Shown here one piece after another: positions 1-5,089 of a stretch of DNA of 5,195 nt; position 1 is the stretch's first letter; each line of letters opens with the position of its first letter. The notes below the pieces were generated by a model, which saw nothing but the letters and a program-made list of their open reading frames with translations, did not search any database and had not been told where the DNA came from. The position numbers and the translations under genes were made by a program. This stretch comes from JAGLHV01 sp023132075 [NCBI: bacterium] (GTDB taxonomy: Bacteria > CBDUZB01 > JAGLHV01), in NCBI GenBank assembly GCA_023132075.1, contig JAGLYT010000126.1, forward strand, positions 1 to 5,195, in the 5' to 3' direction.

Positions 1-266
1 CCTTTTTTCTTTTTTTGTTTATAAATTTTATAATCTTTTATTTCAAAAGAGGACAGATTTGTTCCCGGGGAAAATGGAGGTGTTTTAATTTTTTTAGGGT
101 CGTAAGTTAAGATTACAGTATAGGTTATTTGGTCGGCAATGGTAACTTTATGTTTATCAATGCTGGAATTAATTATTATAGGGAGCTCATTTGCTCCGGA
201 AAAAGAGTAAATACCGCATATCAAAAGATAACAGCTCAGGAGTACAGCAAATAATTTTTTTATCAT
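1..266 (-). CDS. Secreted BatD-like protein, N-terminal 88 residues (cut by window edge)
   Basis: The frame opens at an ATG at 266-264 and stays open to the window edge, so only the N-terminus is present. An AAGGAA ribosome site lies 5 bases upstream of the ATG, and the DUF58 stop codon is only 16 bases away, so the gene is in the same operon. Residues 1-25 form a signal peptide: two lysines, a hydrophobic stretch, and a probable signal peptidase I site after SFSGA. The next segment (about residues 40-57, VTIADQITYTVILTYD) resembles the opening of BatD/oxygen-tolerance and related Ig-like periplasmic proteins, which commonly begin with a 'vtvGdpftytv' type strand. Downstream position after moxR and DUF58 is where BatD-like or vWA membrane proteins are expected. 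The segment ends in a lysine run encoded by A-rich sequence. The secreted nature is well supported. The BatD-like label is inference from a short segment plus context. Confidence 0.72.
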   Translation of the reverse strand, partial: MIKKLFAVLLSCYLLICGIYSFSGANELPIIINSSIDKHKVTIADQITYTVILTYDPKKIKTPPFSPGTNLSSFEIKDYKIYKQKKKK

Positions 267-282
267 TGGGTTTCCTTGTTTT

Positions 283-1161
283 TTATCTAAATCGTTTTGC
301 TCTTGCTTTAAAGAAGTTAATTAATGGTTCGACATAGGAACTTTCGGTAGAAATTTCTACATTATCCAGGCCTATAGACTTAAAAAATGCTTTACGAGCA
401 CTTTCTTTTTGTTTGTTTATTTCGTAAAAAGAGTTTATGAGATACTTGTTCCGGGTATTAACCAGTATTTTTCTTTTTGTTTCACTATCTTCCAATTCAA
501 TAAATCCAAGAGGGGGTAATTCTTTTTCCCTGGGGTCTGTAATAGAAATAGCAATTACGTCATGTTTTTTATTGGTAATTTGTAAAGTTTTTTCATATCC
601 CTGATCAATAAAATCAGAAATAATAAAAACAATCATTTTTCTTTTAGCAATTTCGTTTAAATATTCCAATGCCGAAGATATGTCGGTTTGCTGATGAGTA
701 GGCTTAAAATATAGAATTTCCCTGATTATTCTTAAAATATGACGGCGTCCTTTTTTGGGTGGAATAAATGCTTCAGGACGGTCGGTAAAAAGAATTGTCC
801 CGACCTTATCATTATTTTTTATAGCCGAAAAAGCAAGAATACTGGCAATTTCAGCGGCAATTTGAGCTTTTGTTTTTTCCCGGGTTCCGAAATTCTTGGA
901 AGAACTTAAATCAATCAGCAACATTATCGTCAATTCTCTTTCTTCAACGAACTTTTTGATAAACGGTTTTCCCGTGCGGGCAGTAACATTCCAGTCAATA
1001 GTACGGATATCATCACCCGGTTGATATTCCCTTACTTCTGAAAATTCCATTCCACGCCCTTTAAAAACGCTTTCGTATTCTCCGGCAAAAAGTTCGTTTA
1101 CCAGCTTACCGGTGCGTATTTCAATGTGGCGGATTTGTTTTAAAATCTCTTTAGGTATCAT
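283..1161 (-). CDS. DUF58 family protein with vWA-like MIDAS site
   Basis: A 292-residue soluble protein with no signal peptide or membrane segment. The DUF58 signature is clear at residues 35-62: GRGMEFSEVREYQPGDDIR followed by TIDWNVTAR. A vWA-like metal-ion-dependent adhesion site is intact: D-x-S-x-S at 84-88 (DLSSS), the threonine at 159 (TD) and the aspartate at 183 (SDF). DUF58 proteins are usually encoded beside MoxR ATPases and are thought to work with them in assembling or activating envelope or metal-dependent complexes. The biochemical activity is not established. The start is supported by GAGGA at 1171-1167, just upstream of the ATG. An ATG five bases earlier is in another frame. 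The gene lies 54 bases after moxR and 16 bases before the BatD-like gene, so it is the second gene of the operon. Some DUF58 proteins carry N-terminal membrane helices. This one lacks them, which fits the short Bat-cluster type. Confidence 0.95.
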   Translation of the reverse strand: MIPKEILKQIRHIEIRTGKLVNELFAGEYESVFKGRGMEFSEVREYQPGDDIRTIDWNVTARTGKPFIKKFVEERELTIMLLIDLSSSKNFGTREKTKAQIAAEIASILAFSAIKNNDKVGTILFTDRPEAFIPPKKGRRHILRIIREILYFKPTHQQTDISSALEYLNEIAKRKMIVFIISDFIDQGYEKTLQITNKKHDVIAISITDPREKELPPLGFIELEDSETKRKILVNTRNKYLINSFYEINKQKESARKAFFKSIGLDNVEISTESSYVEPLINFFKARAKRFR

Positions 1162-1215
1162 TTCATTCCTCAGAGTTTTATTCGTGATGCATAAAATATA
1201 TTACAACTTTATATC

Positions 1216-2205
1216 TTAGGGTACTTCAATTTCATCAAAGATTTGTTTGGCGATATCTTCACCGGTCATTTCTTCCGCTTCTGCTTCGTAGGTGACAATG
1301 ATGCGGTGTCTTAAGACATCTAATCCAATGGATTTTACATCTTCAGGAGTGACATATCCCCGTCGGCGTAAGAAAGCGTAAGATTTGGCTGCTTTGGTCA
1401 AATAAATGGTAGCACGAGGTGAAGCCCCAAAAGCAATAAGATTTTTTAAATTGGGAAGATTATATTCTTCCGGATTACGGGTAGCAAATACAATGTCTAC
1501 AATGTATTTTTTAATTTTCTCATCAATATAGATTTCATTTATCAAAGAACGGGCTTTAATGATTTGTTCCGGTGTAGTTGTTTTACGTACCGTAATTTTT
1601 TTTCCGGTAGTCATTCTTTCTAAGATCTGGTATTCTTCTTCTTTATCAGGGTAAGTTATTTTTAGTTTTAACATAAAGCGGTCTATTTGTGCTTCCGGCA
1701 GAGGATAAGTGCCTTCCTGTTCAATAGGATTTTGGGTGGCTAAAACAAGGAAAAGTTTATCCAGAGGAAAGGTGTTTTCTCCGATAGTGACCTGTCTTTC
1801 CTGCATTGCTTCCAATAAAGCACTCTGTACTTTTGCCGGAGCGCGGTTTATTTCATCGGCAAGAATAAGGTTTGTAAATATAGGCCCTTTTTTTACCGTG
1901 AAATCTCCGCCTTTGGGATTGTAAATGTTTGTTCCGATTAAATCTGCCGGTAAGAGGTCGGGAGTAAACTGGATACGCTGAAATTTAGTATCTATAACTT
2001 CAGATAAAGTTTTTACCACTAAAGTCTTGGCTAAACCGGGAACACCTTCCAGAAGAATATGCCCATCGGCTAAAAGGGCAATTAACAACCGGTCCACGGC
2101 ATATTTTTGACCGACGATAACCTTTCCTATTTCCGCTGTTAATTCTTCAATAAAGAGGGAGTTTTCTTTCACTTTTTCATCAATCACTTTAATAGTTTGT
2201 TCCAT
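1216..2205 (-). CDS. moxR: MoxR-family AAA+ ATPase
   Basis: A 329-residue cytosolic AAA+ ATPase, full length for the MoxR family. Motifs in order: Walker A GVPGLAKT (54-61), Walker B with LILADEINRAP (113-123, D117/E118), sensor 1 ATQNP (156-160), PLPEAQIDRF with a likely arginine finger (R176), and sensor 2 GASPRA (260-265, R264). The C-terminal lid helical domain is complete, including the RRGYVTPEDV segment. MoxR proteins use ATP hydrolysis as chaperone-like remodelers that help mature or insert cofactors into partner proteins, often ones with vWA domains. The DUF58 and BatD-like genes directly downstream are the expected partners. An AAGGAG ribosome site at 2219-2214 lies 8 bases before the ATG and fixes the start. 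It is the first gene of its operon, facing a divergent lipoprotein gene across a promoter-rich gap. The family is certain. The particular client is not known. Confidence 0.96.
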   Translation of the reverse strand: MEQTIKVIDEKVKENSLFIEELTAEIGKVIVGQKYAVDRLLIALLADGHILLEGVPGLAKTLVVKTLSEVIDTKFQRIQFTPDLLPADLIGTNIYNPKGGDFTVKKGPIFTNLILADEINRAPAKVQSALLEAMQERQVTIGENTFPLDKLFLVLATQNPIEQEGTYPLPEAQIDRFMLKLKITYPDKEEEYQILERMTTGKKITVRKTTTPEQIIKARSLINEIYIDEKIKKYIVDIVFATRNPEEYNLPNLKNLIAFGASPRATIYLTKAAKSYAFLRRRGYVTPEDVKSIGLDVLRHRIIVTYEAEAEEMTGEDIAKQIFDEIEVP

Positions 2206-2283
2206 AGTTTTTTCTCCTTGGGTTATTTTTGAATTTTTATTCTAAAAAATGAAAATTTGAATAGAGTATAAATTAATGCTCAA

Positions 2284-2311
2284 TTTACAAAATTTATAAG
2301 GGGTTTGTCAA
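2284..2311 (-). promoter_or_regulatory. Candidate sigma-70 promoter for the moxR operon
   Basis: On the minus strand a perfect -35 hexamer TTGACA (2311-2306) is followed after 16 bases by TGTAAA (2289-2284), a 4/6 match to the -10 consensus. An 18-base spacing gives TAAATT, also 4/6. A transcript from here would have a leader of roughly 70 bases before the moxR ATG. The -35 is convincing but the -10 is mediocre, and in AT-rich DNA such matches occur by chance. A second TTGACA lies 26 bases further upstream (2337-2332), without a good -10 partner. Confidence 0.38.
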
Positions 2312-2313
2312 GT

Positions 2314-2332
2314 ATTTTCCCTGCCGGAAAAT
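2314..2332. repeat. Perfect 7-base inverted repeat, candidate operator
   Basis: ATTTTCC (2314-2320) and GGAAAAT (2326-2332) are perfect reverse complements around a 5-base GC-rich centre CTGCC. The dyad lies exactly between two TTGACA hexamers on the minus strand, just upstream of the proposed moxR -35 box. No T-run follows on either strand, so it is not a terminator. The position favours a protein-binding site, but no regulator is known. Confidence 0.5.
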
Positions 2333-2368
2333 GTCAAAAATTATTTATTAAACACGGTTTTTTATCAG

Positions 2369-2384
2369 TCAAAATAAATTTTGA
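2369..2384. repeat. Perfect AT-rich dyad upstream of the lipoprotein promoter
   Basis: TCAAAAT (2369-2375) and ATTTTGA (2378-2384) are perfect reverse complements separated by AA. The dyad ends about 19 bases upstream of the -35 box of the lipoprotein promoter, a usual place for an activator site. Its low complexity means chance cannot be excluded. Confidence 0.4.
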
Positions 2385-2403
2385 TCTCTGGATAAAATAA
2401 TTA

Positions 2404-2432
2404 TTGCCAGAAATCAATTGTTGTGATATTCT
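2404..2432 (+). promoter_or_regulatory. Extended -10 sigma-70 promoter for the lipoprotein gene
   Basis: TTGCCA (2404-2409) and TATTCT (2427-2432) are separated by the optimal 17 bases. The -10 is preceded by TGA, giving the TGn extended -10 element. Each hexamer matches consensus at four or more positions. The predicted transcription start is about 2439-2440, giving a short leader of about 30 bases that carries a strong Shine-Dalgarno sequence before the ATG at 2470. Confidence 0.6.
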
Positions 2433-2457
2433 TTAACTAATGGAAATATCAATTTTT

Positions 2458-2466
2458 AAAGGAGGT
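2458..2466 (+). promoter_or_regulatory. Strong Shine-Dalgarno that sets the lipoprotein start
   Basis: AAAGGAGGT lies just before the ATG at 2470 (4 bases after GGAGG). This site selects 2470 over the in-frame ATG at 2440, which has no ribosome site and lies at the predicted transcription start. Confidence 0.85.
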
Positions 2467-2469
2467 ATT

Positions 2470-3243
2470 ATGTTTGCTAAAAAAAGTATGGCTGGTTTTT
2501 GTTTGTGTCTGTTTATTCTTGCCGGTTTATGGGGATGTGGGGGGATGGTCAAAACTACGCGGGTGGTGAATGGAAAGAAGGTTACTACCTGGACCAGTCC
2601 GGAAGAAGCAAAACGGATGGAAGAAAAAGAAGCGAAAAAAGAAGAACAAAGAGCTGCTAATCTGAAAGAGATAAACAAAGCCGAAAAAAGGAAATCCAAT
2701 GAGCCCATTATTGTAGCGCTTTTTGAGACTGATGTTGCCGAAAACCTTAAAACAAATACCAAAGGCAGGTTGTTTCCTCAATTGCGTAAAGAATTTGAAA
2801 AAGATGCTATTATTAGACTTGTCGACCAGAAAATAGTAAATAATGCCGCTAAGCAGACAAAAAGAAAACGCCGTGGACGTTTGGGTTCCACTGCCAGGCC
2901 GAAAGTAGCGGCAGATATCTCTGTCTTTACCACTGCCTCGGTTAAAGAAGTTGTGGGCAGGAGTAAATCAACCGGCAAGTTAGGCAAAATGGCCGCATTG
3001 GTCTATACGGCTACGATTTCATCCCATTATTTTGCTGACGATACTTACACAGTGAAAGAGACCGGAAATATTTTTAATAATGTGAAAGTTACCCGAAAGT
3101 TTGCTAATAAAATTAAAGTAATTATTAAAAATAAAATCGGGCCCAATATTCCCGGTGCAGCTTATAAACAAAAGCGTAAAGCAAAACAAAAGAATCAATT
3201 TTCAGATTGGATGAAATCTCTTAAGAAGAAAAAAGAAGAATAA
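2470..3243 (+). CDS. Predicted lipoprotein of unknown function, possibly CsgG/LpoB-like fold
   Basis: A 257-residue protein that I do not recognise as a named family. The start at 2470 is chosen because AAAGGAGGT lies directly before it. Residues 1-22 form a lipoprotein signal peptide, with a lipobox LWGC at 20-23 (tryptophan at -2 is unusual), so Cys23 is probably lipidated and the protein sits on the outer face of a membrane. Residues 44-75 are a Lys/Glu-rich, probably helical or coiled-coil segment. From about residue 77, PIIVALFETDV, then a helix, then IIRLVDQK, followed by AADISVFTTASVKEV and YTATISSHYFADDTYTV, gives an alternating beta/alpha pattern. It recalls the nucleotide-free TolB-N-like fold of CsgG, LpoB and FlgT. 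That resemblance is inference. A basic cluster at 128-137 (KQTKRKRRGR) and a Lys-rich tail (233-257) make the protein strongly basic. It is a single-gene unit, divergent from moxR and convergent with queE (21-base gap). Confidence 0.85.
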   Translation: MFAKKSMAGFCLCLFILAGLWGCGGMVKTTRVVNGKKVTTWTSPEEAKRMEEKEAKKEEQRAANLKEINKAEKRKSNEPIIVALFETDVAENLKTNTKGRLFPQLRKEFEKDAIIRLVDQKIVNNAAKQTKRKRRGRLGSTARPKVAADISVFTTASVKEVVGRSKSTGKLGKMAALVYTATISSHYFADDTYTVKETGNIFNNVKVTRKFANKIKVIIKNKIGPNIPGAAYKQKRKAKQKNQFSDWMKSLKKKKEE

Positions 3244-3264
3244 ATATAAATATGGCCCGGTTTA

Positions 3265-4020
3265 CTATTTGAGACCTAATATTTTGTGGACCTGGGGAAT
3301 AACTCTTACTTCTTTTAAGTATTTTCCGGCCAGAGATTGGTAGGCAAGGATTGTATTGCTTTTTGGTGGAAATATTTTTTTTAGGGGAGTAACCGGCTGA
3401 AAAATAAGCGGGATATTCCTGTTAACATCTGCTATTAGTTTTATAGCTGTTTTTATTTCTTTTCGGTTTGTTTTAGCGGTTAAAACAATTTTTATAAAAA
3501 TGAATGTTTTCTTATTGTTAGCCAAAGTTAAAAATTTTTTGTGTTCCTGCCAGTAATTTTTTCTGCAGTCAGCAGGTAGTTTAATATCCATAGCTAAAAT
3601 ATCAATTTTATTTTTAATTTTTTTAAACTGTTTGTAACAGGTGCCGTTAGTTTCCAAATATATTTTTAATCCTGTTTTTTTAATTTGCGGAATGAGTAAA
3701 GCCAGATAATCAACATATAGCAGTGGTTCTCCTCCGGTAAGAGATACACAATGATGGGGCCCGTAAATCTTTTCCAGTTTTTCAATTAATTGTATTAATT
3801 GATTAGTTGAATTTTGAATTTCTGTTTTATTTTTTGCCGGATTTAAAGGAAAAGTATTGTTCAGCGGTTTGATTTTAGTATCGCAGTAGCTGCATTTCGG
3901 CTGCAGGTTACACCTTGAAAAGCGGATAAAAATCTGTCTTTTCCCTACAAAAATTCCTTCTCCCTGAATACTGGAAAATACTTCCTGAATATCTAATTTT
4001 TTAAATCGGTTTGTTTTCAT
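3265..4020 (-). CDS. queE: 7-carboxy-7-deazaguanine synthase QueE (radical SAM)
   Basis: A 251-residue radical SAM enzyme that converts 6-carboxy-5,6,7,8-tetrahydropterin to 7-carboxy-7-deazaguanine, the ring-contraction step of queuosine precursor synthesis. Visible motifs: SIQGEG (17-22), the family N-terminal signature; the cluster motif C37-x5-C43-x2-C46 followed by DT; GGEP (96-99) for SAM binding; ETNGT (123-127); MDIKLP (144-149); FQPV (207-210); and the C-terminal IPQVHKILG (241-249) typical of QueE. The cluster spacing C-x5-C-x2-C differs from the common C-x3-C-x2-C. The gene follows queC after 8 bases. No Shine-Dalgarno is visible before its ATG, which suggests coupling to queC translation. 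The ATG is kept because the conserved SIQGEG block starts 16 residues later and no better start is visible. The protein is somewhat long for QueE owing to a Lys/Asn-rich insertion at about 49-72. Confidence 0.96.
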   Translation of the reverse strand: MKTNRFKKLDIQEVFSSIQGEGIFVGKRQIFIRFSRCNLQPKCSYCDTKIKPLNNTFPLNPAKNKTEIQNSTNQLIQLIEKLEKIYGPHHCVSLTGGEPLLYVDYLALLIPQIKKTGLKIYLETNGTCYKQFKKIKNKIDILAMDIKLPADCRKNYWQEHKKFLTLANNKKTFIFIKIVLTAKTNRKEIKTAIKLIADVNRNIPLIFQPVTPLKKIFPPKSNTILAYQSLAGKYLKEVRVIPQVHKILGLK

Positions 4021-4028
4021 AGTTTGAT

Positions 4029-4706
4029 TTATGTGGATAATAAAGGATCGGTAATTCCTAATTCCTTAAATCCTTTTGTCCGCAACAGGCAGCTATCGCA
4101 TTTTTGGCATGGTTTTTTGCCTCCCTGATAGCATGACCAGGTTAATTGATATGGAACTTTTAACTTTATACCTGTTTTTATGATTTTGGGTTTAGTCATT
4201 TTTATTAAAGGGGTTAGAAATTTTATGCTTTTACCTTCAATGCCTCTTTTAGTTCCTAAAGAGGAAACTTTTTCTAAAGCAGAAAAATATTCCGGCCGGC
4301 AATCAGGATATCCGGAGTAATCTATGGCATTTGCTCCGTTAAAAATTACCTCTGCATTTATTGCTTCAGCAAAAGAGAGGGCAAAACTTAAAAATATAGT
4401 ATTACGTGCCGGGACATAGGTGGATGGAATTTCTTTTTTTATTTGCTGTGTAGTCCGGTTTTTGGGGATAGTTAATTTTTTATCTAATAACGATGTTCCT
4501 TTCCAGGGAAGTTTGAAACGGATGATTTCATATTTGCATTTTGCTCTTTTGGCAATTTTTTTAGCACATTGAATTTCTTTTTTGTGTTTTTGTCCATAAT
4601 CAAAAATAAGGCAAAAACAAGCATACCCTTTTTCCAAGGCAAGATAAAGGGTAGTAGATGAATCTATGCCTCCACTTAAAAGAACAACTGCTTTTTTGTT
4701 TTTCAT
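4029..4706 (-). CDS. queC: 7-cyano-7-deazaguanine synthase QueC
   Basis: A 225-residue cytosolic enzyme that uses ATP and ammonia to convert 7-carboxy-7-deazaguanine to preQ0. It has the PP-loop ATP motif SGGIDSS (11-17), FDYGQ (35-39), YVPARNT (97-103) and DYSGYPDCRPEY (129-140). The C-terminal zinc site is C192, C200, C203, C206 (C-x7-C-x2-C-x2-C), within the SCYQGGKKPC region. All are QueC hallmarks. The frame is open 18 residues further up, to an ATG at 4760, but that version would overlap queD by 46 bases and add a basic extension absent from QueC. The start at 4706 puts the PP-loop at the usual distance, 8 bases after the queD stop, with AAAGGA (4724-4719) 12 bases upstream, overlapping the end of queD. 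It is the middle gene of queD-queC-queE. Confidence 0.96.
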   Translation of the reverse strand: MKNKKAVVLLSGGIDSSTTLYLALEKGYACFCLIFDYGQKHKKEIQCAKKIAKRAKCKYEIIRFKLPWKGTSLLDKKLTIPKNRTTQQIKKEIPSTYVPARNTIFLSFALSFAEAINAEVIFNGANAIDYSGYPDCRPEYFSALEKVSSLGTKRGIEGKSIKFLTPLIKMTKPKIIKTGIKLKVPYQLTWSCYQGGKKPCQKCDSCLLRTKGFKELGITDPLLST

Positions 4707-4714
4707 TTTTCGTG

Positions 4715-5089
4715 TTAGTCCTTTTGATAATATGTGGCGCAGTTTTTTTCTGTTTCCCAAACAGTTACTCTGGATACCTCACATTGTTGTTTTTTTATAA
4801 GGGAACTCATCTTTTCGAATATGTATTGGGCAATGTTTTCCGAGGTGGGATTGATTTTATTGAAAGGAGGGGTGGTGTTTAAATAAGTATGGTCGAGTTT
4901 TTTAGTTATTTTTTGAATTAGTTCTTTTATTCGGCCAAAGTCCATAATCATTCCTGTTTTGTTTAGTTTATCACCTTTTAGAAAAACCGCTACCTTCCAG
5001 TTGTGTCCGTGTAATCGCTCACATTTTCCTTTATAATTTCTTAGTTTATGTGCAGCATTGAAATGAGATTCAACCATTAATTCAAACAT
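4715..5089 (-). CDS. queD: 6-carboxy-5,6,7,8-tetrahydropterin synthase QueD
   Basis: A 124-residue enzyme of the 6-pyruvoyltetrahydropterin synthase (PTPS) fold, the usual QueD length. It converts 7,8-dihydroneopterin triphosphate to 6-carboxytetrahydropterin, the first committed step to preQ0. The zinc ligands are H14 (in FNAAH), H27 and H29 (in C-x3-H-G-H). The catalytic cysteine C23 precedes them. The DH pair is at 66-67 (LDHTYLN), PTSENIA at 81-87, and the pterin-anchoring glutamate E112 in VWET. The C-x3-HGH arrangement distinguishes QueD from mammalian-type PTPS. The start at 5089 has an AGAGGG ribosome site at 5099-5094, only 4 bases from the ATG. It is the first visible gene of the que operon, with queC 8 bases after it. 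The GTP cyclohydrolase that makes its substrate is not encoded in the window. Confidence 0.96.
   Translation of the reverse strand: MFELMVESHFNAAHKLRNYKGKCERLHGHNWKVAVFLKGDKLNKTGMIMDFGRIKELIQKITKKLDHTYLNTTPPFNKINPTSENIAQYIFEKMSSLIKKQQCEVSRVTVWETEKNCATYYQKD

Larger units (their letters stand above)
2206..2469. other. Divergent intergenic control region between moxR and the lipoprotein gene
   Basis: This 264-base, very AT-rich gap separates the moxR start (minus) from the lipoprotein start (plus). Reading frames crossing it are short and lack the composition of the neighbouring genes, so I call no gene. It contains a good plus-strand promoter, a weaker minus-strand promoter candidate and two perfect inverted repeats, each listed separately. 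No riboswitch, tRNA or terminator could be recognised in it. Confidence 0.8.

Noticed and set aside
1709-1924. Plus-strand frame of 71 residues inside moxR
   Set aside because: It is antisense to the conserved MoxR core (Walker B to sensor 1 region) and has no ribosome site or recognisable motif.
2433-2987. Three minus-strand frames antisense to the lipoprotein gene
   Set aside because: They are Phe/Ser-rich shadows of the Lys/Glu-rich plus-strand protein, without supporting start signals.
3244-3264. Terminator between the convergent lipoprotein and queE genes
   Set aside because: The 21-base gap holds only GGCCCGG and AT-rich flanks. No stem of useful length with a following T-run forms on either strand.
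4707-4760. Extended queC start 18 residues upstream
   Set aside because: It overlaps the coding end of queD by 46 bases, and QueC proteins begin a few residues before the PP-loop, as the 4706 start does.
4658-4882. Plus-strand frame of 74 residues across the queC/queD junction
   Set aside because: It is antisense to two well-supported genes, and its Phe/Leu/Cys-rich stretches are a by-product of A-rich codons on the other strand.
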